Below the pieces are notes generated by a model. That model saw nothing but the letters and a program-made list of their open reading frames with translations, was not told the DNA's origin and searched no databases. From NCBI RefSeq assembly GCF_039522525.1, contig NZ_BAAADO010000003.1, positions 434,001 to 498,000 on the forward strand: 64,000 bases of DNA, written 5' to 3'. The stretch is from Salinibacillus aidingensis. GTDB taxonomy: Bacteria; Bacillota; Bacilli; Bacillales; Alkalibacillaceae. Both the position numbers and the translations under genes were made by a program. This document shows, one piece after another, positions 51,606 to 60,368 of the stretch (positions within the stretch are counted from its first letter, which is position 1; the number at the start of each line of letters is the position of its first letter).

Positions 51606-52700
51606 TTGGACAAGATAAAAAATATAACGATTCCGAACAATTCCAGAATCATCGTTATCTCTGATATTCATGGAGAAATAGAACTTTTTAAAGAGCTGTT
51701 AAAGAAGGTACATTTCAATAAGGAAGATTACTTAATTATTAATGGTGACCTTTGTGAAAAAGGCAGTAACAGTGAAGCGGTTGTAAAATATATTATGGAA
51801 CTTTCCTCAAAAAGCTTGAAAGTTCATGTGACAGAAGGCAATTGTGATACTTTGGCTGAAGATCTTTTAGATGGAAATCCCGATTTAATAGAATACTTAT
51901 ATCATCGACCTCATTCTATTTTAAATGAATGGCTTGATCAGCTTGGTATGTCATTGAATGAACGATTGAATATTCAGGAAGTAAAGGAATTATTAACAAA
52001 GCATTTTTCTGAAGAAATGAAATGGCTAACAAATTTACCAACAGCTATTGAGACAGACCGGTATATATTTGTTCATGCCGGATTAGAAGATAAAAAGGAT
52101 TGGAAGAACACAAAACGGGATAATGCCATTACGATGTCTTCTTTTTTAGAGAAAACACATAGCACAGACAAATATGTGATCGTGGGGCATTGGCCTGTTG
52201 TGAATTATTCATCAGACACCCCGTCTCATAACCCTATCATAGACGAAAAGAAGAAAATCATAGCAATCGATGGTGGGAATGTTATCAAAGAAACAGGACA
52301 ATTAAATGCATTAATCATTGAAAGAACTGTCGATGCAGAGTCATTTTCATACGTTTATGCTGATCCTTTTCCCACATGTAAGGTCGTAAAAGATTTTTGT
52401 AAAGATCCCAGAATGAAAGGATCTATTGAATATCCATTCTATGAAATTATTCCTTTAGAGGAAAACAATGACTTCACTTTATGTGAACAGACTGAGACAA
52501 ACAGGCAAGTCTATGTTAAAAATGAATATATTAGCCGGAATAAAAAAGGACGTTCTACGGTTAAAACAGATGTATCATGCACACAAATCAATGTAAACGC
52601 AGGTGACATCGTGTCAGTGATAGATGATACGTGTTCAGCCTATGTCCTAATTAAAAAAGATGGTAAAGTTGGCTGGGTTGCGAAAGAGTGTATTCGTTAA
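51606..52700 (+). CDS. Calcineurin-like metallophosphoesterase with C-terminal SH3-like domain
   Basis: The 364-aa protein has phosphoesterase motifs ISDIHGE, NGDLCEKG (usual GDxVDRG), EGNCD (usual GNH[DE]), FVHAG and VGHWPV. The GNH motif reads GNC: the His that normally stabilises the transition state is Cys, so activity may be altered. The C-terminal 80 residues (RQVYVKNEYISRN..., GDIVSVIDDTCSAYVLIKKDGKVGWVAKECIR) look like a bacterial SH3 domain. There is no signal peptide. The start is TTG 51606 after AAAAGGAG. Confidence 0.78.
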   Translation: MDKIKNITIPNNSRIIVISDIHGEIELFKELLKKVHFNKEDYLIINGDLCEKGSNSEAVVKYIMELSSKSLKVHVTEGNCDTLAEDLLDGNPDLIEYLYHRPHSILNEWLDQLGMSLNERLNIQEVKELLTKHFSEEMKWLTNLPTAIETDRYIFVHAGLEDKKDWKNTKRDNAITMSSFLEKTHSTDKYVIVGHWPVVNYSSDTPSHNPIIDEKKKIIAIDGGNVIKETGQLNALIIERTVDAESFSYVYADPFPTCKVVKDFCKDPRMKGSIEYPFYEIIPLEENNDFTLCEQTETNRQVYVKNEYISRNKKGRSTVKTDVSCTQINVNAGDIVSVIDDTCSAYVLIKKDGKVGWVAKECIR

Positions 52701-52742
52701 AATCAAACACAACTGTTAATCCAATAGTCATAGTAAAAATAA

Positions 52743-53531
52743 CTAAATGACATATGGCTGCTGAAGATAACGTTCGATAAACTCGGCTAATCCATCGTCT
52801 TCATGATGTCCTGTAACAAAGTCAGCAGTTGCTTTAACCTCTTCTCCAGCGTTTGCCATTGCTGCCCCAATACCGACGTGACGAAGCATTTCTATATCAT
52901 TGGGGCCGTCTCCTATGGCTGCAACTTCATGTGGATGAATTCGAAGCAGATCTAGAATGGATTTAATACCTGACCATTTGGAAACGTTAGGAGCTACCAT
53001 TTCAAAGCCGTCGCTCCAATTAATCACTTTTGCTTCCTCTTTAAATAAAGCCGATAATTCAGGACTGGGTGCTCCTGTTTTAACGCTATATTTTAGAACA
53101 TCCTGATAATTTGCATGTCTTAAATCACCGATGTAGCGTGGTGGCATTTGCCCAACTTTTGTCCAATGATCCACTTCTTTATCTGTATTCTTACAATAAA
53201 GCCCATTTGCTGTATGGATCAAAACGTTATATGCGTTTTCCGCTGTCAGTTGATGAAATCGTTCCTCGTTTACCTGCAGGGTGTGAGTTTTCACGGCCTT
53301 CCCTGTTTCTGCATCATGAATGGCTGCACCATTCAGGCAGATCATCGGAGTTCGTAATCCCATTTCTTTATGGTAGGGAGCGGTTATTTCATAGTGTCGA
53401 CCAGTGGCCAGAAAAACCTTCACTCCCTGATTAATGAGCCTGTTTATTGCTACTCTGTTTCGACGGGAAATGATATTTGAGGAGTTTAGAAGTGTTCCAT
53501 CCATATCAATAAATATCGCACGTACATTCAT
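52743..53531 (-). CDS. HAD-superfamily hydrolase, Cof family (IIB)
   Basis: The 262-aa protein has HAD motif I FIDMDGTLLNSSN, motif II LATGR, the lysine region (KYSVKTG, later KWSGIKSILD) and motif IV IGDGPNDIEML. The Cof-type cap lies between motifs II and III. Cof enzymes dephosphorylate small sugar or cofactor phosphates, often of broad specificity. ATG 53531 follows AAGGAGG; the frame from 53567 has no ribosome site. Confidence 0.88.
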   Translation of the reverse strand: MNVRAIFIDMDGTLLNSSNIISRRNRVAINRLINQGVKVFLATGRHYEITAPYHKEMGLRTPMICLNGAAIHDAETGKAVKTHTLQVNEERFHQLTAENAYNVLIHTANGLYCKNTDKEVDHWTKVGQMPPRYIGDLRHANYQDVLKYSVKTGAPSPELSALFKEEAKVINWSDGFEMVAPNVSKWSGIKSILDLLRIHPHEVAAIGDGPNDIEMLRHVGIGAAMANAGEEVKATADFVTGHHEDDGLAEFIERYLQQPYVI

Positions 53532-53724
53532 TTTTATTGCCTCCTTATTTGTTGGTAAATCAACCATATCATCTGAATATTAAGGAGTGGTTAACTCAAT
53601 GTTCAGATTGGATGAAGTATTTGAAAGCGAGTAAGTTTTATGGGAGGATGTGTTTAAATGAGGCTGGTTTAGTTGTACAGATAATATAATGGTGCAGATA
53701 TTTTTTAGAAAAAGGAGTAATCTT

Positions 53725-54129
53725 ATGAGCACGGATGATGAAATTCGCTGGAGACAGATATTTGATAATTATGAGAAAGCATTTCGGGAGTTAAAAAAGC
53801 ATAAAGATACGGCATTTGATAGTAAACTTCAAAAAGCAGGTTATATTCATTATTTTGAAGTAGCGCTGGAATTTGCGGAGAAGGTGATGTATGCCTATTT
53901 AGATGCAAAAGGTCATTCCGCAGACACACCACGTAAAGCTGTGAAGGAATTATCGAAGCTCGATATCATTCAAAATCCGCAAGTCTGGTTCAAAGCACAG
54001 AACCGCAGGAAGTTACCTTTGTTCATACACAAAAATGATAAGCTATTTGATGAACTCATCATTGATATCGAGGGTACATATCTTCCGGAGTTGGAATTAT
54101 TTTGGGAAACTTTAAATGAGATAAAATGA
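53725..54129 (+). CDS. HI0074-family nucleotidyltransferase-substrate-binding protein, without partner
   Basis: The 134-aa all-helical protein (WRQIFDNYEKAFRELKKH, AGYIHYFEVALEFAEKVMYAYL, TPRKAVKELSKLDII, WFKAQNRRKLPLFI) matches the HI0074 group in the HEPN-like superfamily. These normally bind, as a two-gene module, to a minimal nucleotidyltransferase (HI0073 type). No MNT gene lies within several kilobases on either side. ATG 53725 follows AAAAGGAG. Confidence 0.72.
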   Translation: MSTDDEIRWRQIFDNYEKAFRELKKHKDTAFDSKLQKAGYIHYFEVALEFAEKVMYAYLDAKGHSADTPRKAVKELSKLDIIQNPQVWFKAQNRRKLPLFIHKNDKLFDELIIDIEGTYLPELELFWETLNEIK

Positions 54130-54186
54130 TGATTCACCAATTATATTTAAGGTATCATTAGTAAAATTAATGTATTTAAGAAGAAG

Positions 54187-54218
54187 CTGGCGGGAGTCTA
54201 TTACTCCTGCCAATTTTA
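54187..54218 (+). terminator. Terminator of the HI0074-like gene
   Basis: TGGCGGGAGT-ctatt-ACTCCTGCCA followed by ATTTTATTT; one G-U pair. Confidence 0.75.
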
Positions 54219-54317
54219 TTTCTTAATAAGTGAAACCACTGTCTAAGATATTCCTATGTTATTTAAATAGTTTAATGTTAACTTTTGGAGGATTTTGGAT
54301 AAGTTAGTCGAATAACT

Positions 54318-54338
54318 TCCTATATATTAGATAGGAAA
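54318..54338. promoter_or_regulatory. Inverted repeat upstream of an MFS gene
   Basis: TTCCTAT-atattag-ATAGGAA, a perfect 7-bp inverted repeat in an AT-rich gap (54219-54455) that otherwise shows no feature. It may be an operator for the gene at 54456. Confidence 0.4.
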
Positions 54339-54455
54339 TTTTACTTCCTGGGTAATCAGTCTTGAGACTTAGGATAATTCCTTCCTTTGAATGTTTCATT
54401 TGTATAATCAGGAAGTAACAATGGAGATAGAAAATAAAGAAGGTGAGTGTTTCCA

Positions 54456-55721
54456 TTGTGGACTTTATTCAAAAATGGTAATTTCACACGATTATTTATT
54501 GGCCGTTTAATCACAAACGCAGGGGACAGCTTGTATGCAGTAGCAGCAATGTGGTTAGTCCATCAGTTGGGAGGTTCGACGTTCCATACAGGCCTCGCTG
54601 GATTTTTAACGATGCTACCCACGTCACTCCAATTTCTGGTGGGACCTCTGGTGGATCGCTGGGAGCTAAAGAAGACACTTATTGTGACACAGGTTATTGA
54701 ACTATTGTTTATTCTGTTAATTCCGGTATTTTATTATGCAGGGATACTTAATGTTACGGTTGTCCTTGTTGTGATGCCTATCGTTGCTTTTGCAAGTCAG
54801 TTTTCGTTTCCAGCTGAACGGGCAGCCCTGCCAAGTATTCTGGAACCAGATGAGCTTGTTAAAGGAAATTCGGCATTTTCATTCGCTTATCAAGGATTGG
54901 ATCTGGTTTTCAGTGGATTAGCAGGGATATTGGTAGCGATGTTCGGAGCGGTTACTTTGTATCTGATAGATTCGTTAACATTTGCAATAGCTGTTTTACT
55001 GTTTGCTACACTTCAATTTCCTGGAAAACAGAAAACCCATGAACCAAAAATGAGTGTGAGGGAAAACGTTAAAAAATACGGAAGGGACCTTAAGGAAGGC
55101 TTTCGTTTTGTAATGGGATCTATTATTGCAAAATTTTTCATCGGAGCTGTTGGGGCTAATTTTACGTTTGGTGCGGCAATGGCTGTCCTGCCTGCTTATG
55201 CAGACGTAAGAGGGGACGCTTCGTTCTATGGATATATGATGGCTGCACTTTCTGGTGGATTTCTTGTTGGTGCACTTTTATCACCGTATGCAGAAAAATT
55301 TTCATTTGGAAAGATGGGGATTGCCGCCTATAGCTTAAGTGCCTTTTCATGGGTGGCGTCTGTATTCGTTCCCTGGAACATCCTGAGCATCATGTTATTC
55401 GGGGCGGCAACGATCCCGATTGGAGTAACTGAAGTGCTTCTTGCTGCGGTTATTCAGCGCATTGTGCCACAGCGTTTACTGGCACGGACATTCTCGGTGA
55501 TGACGAGCGTTTCCACATCTGCAATGCCACTTGGAGCATTGATTGGCGGTGCAGTGGGTGCAAAGATTGGAAGTGTAGCTACTTTCGGTGCAGCCGCTTT
55601 CGGTATACTGCTTGTTTCAGTAGTATGGTTTTTAGTTAAAGACCTGCGGGAGTTGCCAAAGTCAAACGAAATTGATCCCGGGAAATACGGATTGAGCGAA
55701 CAAAATGAAGCGGGAGTATGA
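54456..55721 (+). CDS. MFS transporter (MFS_3-type)
   Basis: The 421-aa product has about 12 transmembrane helices. FIGRLITNAGDSLYAVAAMWLVHQLGG and GPLVDRWELKKTLIVTQVIE (motif A) match MFS_3 exporters, as does ASQFSFPAERAALPSILEPDELVKGNSAFS. It is paralogous to the transporter at 42122 but clearly divergent. The TTG at 54456 fits AAGGTGAG 8 bases upstream; the GTG at 54447 overlaps that site. Its stop overlaps an in-frame ATG of the YrvL-like gene. Confidence 0.83.
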   Translation: MWTLFKNGNFTRLFIGRLITNAGDSLYAVAAMWLVHQLGGSTFHTGLAGFLTMLPTSLQFLVGPLVDRWELKKTLIVTQVIELLFILLIPVFYYAGILNVTVVLVVMPIVAFASQFSFPAERAALPSILEPDELVKGNSAFSFAYQGLDLVFSGLAGILVAMFGAVTLYLIDSLTFAIAVLLFATLQFPGKQKTHEPKMSVRENVKKYGRDLKEGFRFVMGSIIAKFFIGAVGANFTFGAAMAVLPAYADVRGDASFYGYMMAALSGGFLVGALLSPYAEKFSFGKMGIAAYSLSAFSWVASVFVPWNILSIMLFGAATIPIGVTEVLLAAVIQRIVPQRLLARTFSVMTSVSTSAMPLGALIGGAVGAKIGSVATFGAAAFGILLVSVVWFLVKDLRELPKSNEIDPGKYGLSEQNEAGV

Positions 55722-55753
55722 TGCAAAGATATATAAAGGAGTGCAGAACTTAT

Positions 55754-56197
55754 ATGCCCTTACGTAAAAAAGAAAAAATGGCTACTATGATAGGAATGAT
55801 TTTTTTCATCCTTTTTATAGCAGGTTTGGTATTGGGTATTTACTTTTTGGGGTTCGCCGGGATTTTTGAATTACTCGGTGTTCAATATCATTCAATTTGG
55901 TCTTTGTTTGTTTTTGCAGTTTGTTTCTTTATGGCTGGTTTTATCATTGAATTATTTTCCAAGCCAATTTTTGAAAGGTCCACCCGGAATGTGTCGGGAA
56001 AAATAAAACTGGTTTTTATACAGATCTGTTTTGAATCTGTATCTAACTGGCTCGTTCTATTCACCGTTGATGAGTTTATGCAAAAAATTAATCTTTCTTC
56101 TAAAACAGAGTTGCTGATTGCTCTATTTGTTTCAGTATTTGAAATTATACTTGAGAATAATAATGACGATGATGGAAATAAAAAGAATCCAATTTGA
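55754..56197 (+). CDS. YrvL-like regulatory membrane protein
   Basis: The 147-aa product has three transmembrane helices (MIGMIFFILFIAGLVLGIYFLG, WSLFVFAVCFFMAGFIIELFSK, TELLIALFVSVFEIILE). The layout and the block FIIELFSKP..., IKLVFIQICFESVSNWLVLFTVDEFM resemble the Bacillus YrvL family. The start is uncertain: ATG 55754 is 12 bases from AAAGGAG, whereas ATG 55718/55721 would overlap the MFS stop codon. A terminator overlaps the end of the gene. Confidence 0.62.
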   Translation: MPLRKKEKMATMIGMIFFILFIAGLVLGIYFLGFAGIFELLGVQYHSIWSLFVFAVCFFMAGFIIELFSKPIFERSTRNVSGKIKLVFIQICFESVSNWLVLFTVDEFMQKINLSSKTELLIALFVSVFEIILENNNDDDGNKKNPI

Positions 56198-56221
56198 TTC
56201 ATAAACAAATTGGATTTTTTC
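56187..56221 (+). terminator. YrvL-like gene terminator
   Basis: ATCCAATTTG-attcataaa-CAAATTGGATTTTTT; the stem begins inside the last codons. Confidence 0.88.
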
Positions 56222-56494
56222 TATTCAATACGGTGACATTAAAATATATCAGCAAGTGAAAACCTCCAATCATTTTAAACTTTTTGGAAGTTAAATAGCG
56301 GAAACCACTTTGATTCTATATTTAGGACACATTATATTATTAGGATAATTTTATTTTGAGGTATAGGTTATAATTTGAGATATTTTGAAATTTGTGAAGT
56401 GTTATGATCATATGTGAAAATTAATGTAGTTTCGTCTTAGAGGGTTCAAAGGCTCTACATACAGAGATTTATACGCTTTAAAGCACTATATTTG

Positions 56495-56554
56495 GATTTG
56501 TATACCATTATTTTCAGAGAGATTGTTTCTGGAATGAACCAATCTATACAAATC
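56495..56554. promoter_or_regulatory. 10-bp inverted repeat upstream of opuAC
   Basis: GATTTGTATA (56495-56504) and TATACAAATC (56545-56554), separated by 40 bp, end 47 bp before the start codon. The arms could be a split operator or pair in the leader RNA. The remainder of the 404-bp gap (56198-56601) is AT-rich with no recognisable gene. Confidence 0.4.
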
Positions 56555-56601
56555 GAATATTATTCTGGTGCTTCAAGAAGAAACTAAGGAGGAGAAATAG
56601 A

Positions 56602-57525
56602 ATGATCAGAAAGCTTCTATGGGTAACGCTAACATTCGCTTTAGCAGTTACGTTAACAGCATGTGGAGGAAATGAAAGTCAAGATCAGAACCAGGGTCAG
56701 AGTGATGATACAAATAATGAAAGCACTTCCGTTGGTGAAAAACTTGAATACACGATTACCGGAATTGATCCAGGTGCAGGTATCATGGGCCAGGCTGAAG
56801 ATGCATTAAAAGAATATAGCCTTGATAACTGGGAGATTCAATCAAGTTCCGGTGCGGCCATGACGGCGGCATTAGAGAAAGCAATTGATGAAAAGAAACC
56901 AATCATTGTCACAGGATGGATCCCACATTGGAAATTTATGCGCTTCGACCTGAAAATGCTGGATGATCCCAAGGGTGTTTTTGGAGGAGAAGAACAAATT
57001 AACACCCTTGTACGAAAAGGATTAGAAGAGGATATGCCTGGTGCGTATAAATTCTTTGATCAGTTCAACTGGGAGCCGGAGCACTTACAAGATGTAATGC
57101 TGAGCATTGAAGAAGGAAAAGAAGAACAAAAAGCAGCTGAAGAGTGGGTTAAGGAGCACGAAGATCTGGTTAGTACGTGGACGGAAGGTGTAGAATCTGG
57201 AAATGGCAAGGAAATTAAGATGACTTATGTTTCCTGGTCCGATGTCATTGCCAGCTCCAATGTTGTAAAATACGTACTGGAAAATAAGTTAGATTATAAT
57301 GTTGAATTAGTTCTGGTGGAGCCAGGCCCAATGTTTGCCAGTGTTGCAGAAGGTGATGCAGATGCAATGATTGGTGCATGGTTGCCTTCCACACATAAGT
57401 CTTATCTGGAACAGTATAAAGAAGACCTGGTAGATTTAGGAGTTAACCTGACAGGTACACGAAATGGTCTTGTTGTTCCTTCCTATATGGATATTGATTC
57501 CATTGAGGACTTAAAAGCTGAATAA
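56602..57525 (+). CDS. opuAC: Glycine betaine-binding lipoprotein OpuAC (permuted domain order)
   Basis: The 307-aa lipoprotein has lipobox LTAC (Cys 21). It matches Bacillus OpuAC: ITGIDPGAGIM, then PIIVTGWIPHWKFMRFDLKML (betaine-cage Trp), then the second lobe MTYVSWSDVIASSNVVKYVLE, DADAMIGAWLPSTHKSYL and GLVVPSYMDIDSIEDL. In this order the DPGAG lobe comes first, the reverse of the protein at 30759. It should deliver glycine betaine to an OpuA-type importer, whose opuAA and opuAB genes are not adjacent, unlike in Bacillus. AAGGAGGAG precedes ATG 56602. Confidence 0.88.
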   Translation: MIRKLLWVTLTFALAVTLTACGGNESQDQNQGQSDDTNNESTSVGEKLEYTITGIDPGAGIMGQAEDALKEYSLDNWEIQSSSGAAMTAALEKAIDEKKPIIVTGWIPHWKFMRFDLKMLDDPKGVFGGEEQINTLVRKGLEEDMPGAYKFFDQFNWEPEHLQDVMLSIEEGKEEQKAAEEWVKEHEDLVSTWTEGVESGNGKEIKMTYVSWSDVIASSNVVKYVLENKLDYNVELVLVEPGPMFASVAEGDADAMIGAWLPSTHKSYLEQYKEDLVDLGVNLTGTRNGLVVPSYMDIDSIEDLKAE

Positions 57526-57547
57526 CACTTCTACTGGAATGATAAAT

Positions 57548-57581
57548 AAAATCCGCAAACGTGCTTGTTTGCGGATTTTTT
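57548..57581 (+). terminator. opuAC terminator
   Basis: AAATCCGCAAAC-gtgctt-GTTTGCGGATTTTTT, 22 bp after the stop codon. Confidence 0.93.
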
Positions 57582-57693
57582 CGATTTATAAGGGTTATTC
57601 ATCCAGAATAAGTTTAACGCTATTCAGTTTGAAGTATTGTAAATGTTATAGTGGAAATATCATGAAATAATGAATAGGGAAGGAGAATTGAAA

Positions 57694-58203
57694 ATGGATG
57701 TTAAATTCCCAATTGGCCAGTTGGAAGTTCCGGAGAAAATAACACTGGAAAATATTCAGGAATGGGTAAAGCAAATCGAAACGTACACGGAACGATTAAG
57801 AGAAACGGTTGACTCATTAAGTGATGAGGAATTAAGCAAAACGTACCGGGATGGAAGCTGGAACGTTCGACAACTGGTTCACCATATTGCTGATTCTCAG
57901 TTGAATATGTATCAGCGTTTGAAGCTTGCTCTAACTGATGAGAGTCCAACCGTACCCGCATTTGATCAGGATAAGTGGGCTGTTCAACCGGATACAGAGC
58001 TTCCTGTTGAAAGTTCGATTAAAATGCTGGAAGGTATAAATGAGCGCATCGTATCTTTAGGTCACCGTTTAGCGGAAGAGGAATTAAATCGATTTTTTGT
58101 TCATCAGACAAACGGTGACATAACCGTGGGAACAAAAGTGGCAAAATTAGCCTGGCATGAAGAGCATCACTTAGCCCATATAAAAATCGCATTATCAAAA
58201 TAG
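57694..58203 (+). CDS. yfiT: YfiT-like DinB-superfamily metal-dependent protein (putative bacillithiol transferase)
   Basis: The 169-aa four-helix bundle has the three metal-binding histidines in VRQLVHHIADSQLN and KLAWHEEHHLAHIK, as in Bacillus YfiT, which binds nickel or zinc. The start FPIGQLEVPEKITLENIQEWVKQIETY is also YfiT-like. The family is annotated as a metal-dependent hydrolase and considered a bacillithiol S-transferase; which applies here is inferred. ATG 57694 follows AAGGAG. Confidence 0.82.
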   Translation: MDVKFPIGQLEVPEKITLENIQEWVKQIETYTERLRETVDSLSDEELSKTYRDGSWNVRQLVHHIADSQLNMYQRLKLALTDESPTVPAFDQDKWAVQPDTELPVESSIKMLEGINERIVSLGHRLAEEELNRFFVHQTNGDITVGTKVAKLAWHEEHHLAHIKIALSK

Positions 58204-58313
58204 TAAAATGAAGCGGGCTCAAATTATAAGATTGTATCCCATTTGACTCCAAGCACTTGTTTTGAATCCCTCCTGAATTTATGCTAAAAATTAAAGTGTG
58301 AATAAAAATAAGC

Positions 58314-58340
58314 ATGTGACACATATTATTTGTGTTACAT
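58314..58340. promoter_or_regulatory. Near-perfect inverted repeat upstream of the DJ-1/PfpI gene
   Basis: ATGTGACACA-tattatt-TGTGTTACAT, one mismatch in 10-bp arms, ending 9 bp before the ribosome site. A downstream-of-promoter operator is likely. Confidence 0.5.
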
Positions 58341-58361
58341 ACTTACCAGGGAGGTATAAAA

Positions 58362-59018
58362 ATGGCAAAAAAAATACTTATGGTAGTAACCAATCATACA
58401 ACGATTTCCGATGATCATAAAACAGGACTTTGGCTCGAGGAGTTTGCAGTCCCTTACTTAGTGTTTAAAGAAAAAGGATACGATGTAAAAGTGACCAGTA
58501 TTGCAGGTGGCGAAGTAGCATTGGATCCAAACAGTATTGAAGAAAGAGCGGAATGGAAAGAAGCAGAAGAAGAACTGAAAAATACTGCAAAGCTGACAAA
58601 AGATGATGCAGACGGCTTTGACGCCATTTTCCTGCCAGGTGGCCATGGAACAATGTTTGATTTTCCTGACAACGAAACGCTGCTGTATGTTCTCCAGCGT
58701 TTTGCGGAGAAAGGAAAAGTTATTGGTTCTGTCTGTCACGGACCAGCAGGATTAGTGAATGCGACCTATGCAGATGGAACACCTATCGTGAAAGGGAAAA
58801 AGGTTTCTGCCTTTACGGATGATGAGGAAAGAGAAATGCAATTAGACCAGCATATGCCTTTCCTATTAGAAACCAAACTGCGTGAAAAAGGTGCCAATTT
58901 TGAGGGTGCAGAAAAATGGACCGATCATTCAGTGAAAGACGGCAATTTAGTCACAGGCCAAAACCCGCAATCCAGTAAAAGTACGGCGGAAAAAGTAGTA
59001 GACGCATTAGAAGCATAA
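58362..59018 (+). CDS. Class I glutamine amidotransferase-like (DJ-1/PfpI/Hsp31) protein
   Basis: The 218-aa protein has the nucleophile elbow VIGSVCHGPAGL (Cys about 126), a catalytic-region Glu in GLWLEEFAVPYLVF and FDAIFLPGGHGTMFDFPDN. This is the Hsp31-like subgroup. Members act as chaperones, glyoxalases or deglycases; which applies here is unknown. ATG 58362 follows GGGAGG. An inverted repeat just upstream may control it. Confidence 0.85.
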   Translation: MAKKILMVVTNHTTISDDHKTGLWLEEFAVPYLVFKEKGYDVKVTSIAGGEVALDPNSIEERAEWKEAEEELKNTAKLTKDDADGFDAIFLPGGHGTMFDFPDNETLLYVLQRFAEKGKVIGSVCHGPAGLVNATYADGTPIVKGKKVSAFTDDEEREMQLDQHMPFLLETKLREKGANFEGAEKWTDHSVKDGNLVTGQNPQSSKSTAEKVVDALEA

Positions 59019-59076
59019 TCAGGGATATATTGGTTTCACAGAAAGCATAGAAAAGAAAATGACTGCAAGCCTAAAG

Positions 59077-59114
59077 CGCGTGAATGGATCTTTTATCCAT
59101 TCACGTGTTTTTTA
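59077..59114 (+). terminator. Terminator of the DJ-1/PfpI gene
   Basis: CGTGAATGGAT-ctttt-ATCCATTCACG, then TGTTTTTT. Confidence 0.88.
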
Positions 59115-59232
59115 TCTTATTGACAATTGGCACCATTCCTGTAAAATGATGGCCAACCAAGTTGAAGAATACTAAGGGAGAAAATAATGATGGATAAGGT
59201 GAAGAATCATTGTAATTGGGGGTGTCTTAGAA

Positions 59233-59838
59233 ATGACCAATTTTATAAGAAAATCTTTTATACTTCTTTTTTCTGCTTTCATATTTCACATCGTCTTAAA
59301 ATTCAATGATTGGCTGAATGTTAACTTTGGAAATCTATCAATCTTCATTCTTATTATGACAGCATTTACGGCTGCTGTTATATGGACAGCTCTTCAACTG
59401 GATAAATGGCTGGCAGCACGGCGGTTTCAGATTCTGATTAAATCTATAGTGAACAGCTTAATCATCCTGTTTTTTATTTATCAATTATTTACTCCTTACT
59501 TCTATACAGATCAATACTTACAAACAGCAGGATTGGAACAAATCGAGACGTATTACCAGCTTTCAAACGAAGAACTGACAGACCAGGATCGAAGCAGGAT
59601 GGCTGAGTCCTCTCTGGTTGAAGGTATGGCTTTTGCCACACTGACTACGAATCATTATCCGAAACAACCATTAAAAGATGTGAAGCCGATGGATCTTCAG
59701 CGGAGCTATTATCACTATGATATGATTGTTGAATTGAAGCAGAAGAATGCTCAAACGAAGGTTTACCAATTTACATTTGCAAGGGAAGAGGGTAAGTTTA
59801 AAATCAAGGGGATCACACAGTTAAAGGCTGAAGAATGA
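59233..59838 (+). CDS. Hypothetical membrane-anchored protein (201 aa)
   Basis: Three N-terminal transmembrane helices (FILLFSAFIFHIVLKF, LSIFILIMTAFTAAVIWTAL, IVNSLIILFFIYQLF) are followed by an extracytoplasmic domain of about 110 residues (SLVEGMAFATLTTNH, YHYDMIVELKQKN, YQFTFAREEGKFKIKGITQL). The last part looks like a beta-sheet of the DUF4829/NTF2 type. I recognise no family firmly. GGGGGTG precedes ATG 59233. Confidence 0.55.
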   Translation: MTNFIRKSFILLFSAFIFHIVLKFNDWLNVNFGNLSIFILIMTAFTAAVIWTALQLDKWLAARRFQILIKSIVNSLIILFFIYQLFTPYFYTDQYLQTAGLEQIETYYQLSNEELTDQDRSRMAESSLVEGMAFATLTTNHYPKQPLKDVKPMDLQRSYYHYDMIVELKQKNAQTKVYQFTFAREEGKFKIKGITQLKAEE

Positions 59839-59886
59839 AAATATCAACTCAAAACCATTTAGTGATCGGGCAAAAGGAGGATACAT

Positions 59887-60240
59887 ATGGCCAAACATAA
59901 GATTTATTCAATGAGTGTCGCAAGCGTCTATCCCCATTATATTAAGAAGGCGGAGAAAAAAGGACGTACGAAAGCAGAAGTCGATGAAATTATCCGCTGG
60001 CTGACAGGATATAGCCAGAAAGAACTCGAAGCGGAACTGGAAAAACAGACGGACTTTGAAACTTTCTTTAAGGAAGCCCCCCAATTGAATCCTTCACAGG
60101 CTTTCATCAAAGGTGTAATCTGCGGTGTCCGAGTAGAGGATATAGATGAACCCACAATGCAGGAAATTCGCTATCTGGACAAGCTGATTGATGAATTAGC
60201 AAAAGGAAAAGCGATGGAGAAAATCCTGCGGGAATCTTAA
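59887..60240 (+). CDS. DUF2200 family protein
   Basis: The 117-aa protein has KIYSMSVASVYPHYIKKAEKKGRTKAEVDEIIRWLTGYSQKELEAEL and ICGVRVEDIDEPTMQEIRYLDKLIDELAKGK. This is the full, strongly conserved DUF2200 pattern. It is small, soluble and of unknown function. AAAGGAGG lies before ATG 59887. Confidence 0.88.
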   Translation: MAKHKIYSMSVASVYPHYIKKAEKKGRTKAEVDEIIRWLTGYSQKELEAELEKQTDFETFFKEAPQLNPSQAFIKGVICGVRVEDIDEPTMQEIRYLDKLIDELAKGKAMEKILRES

Positions 60241-60368
60241 GTAAAGAACTACTTCTCGTCGTCTGCAGAGGTCAATGAAAGGATAAGATAAACCGACAAA
60301 ATAGTGCATAAAAAGTCGGACTAAACGTTTCGATTCCTGCTATTCTATTGATGAAAGGAGGTCATTAA

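Noticed and set aside
59187..59310. Short frame starting ATGATG with AAGGGAG upstream, before the 201-aa membrane protein
   Set aside because: Most of it overlaps the membrane protein in another frame, and its cysteine- and phenylalanine-rich sequence looks like a frame-shifted read of a membrane helix.
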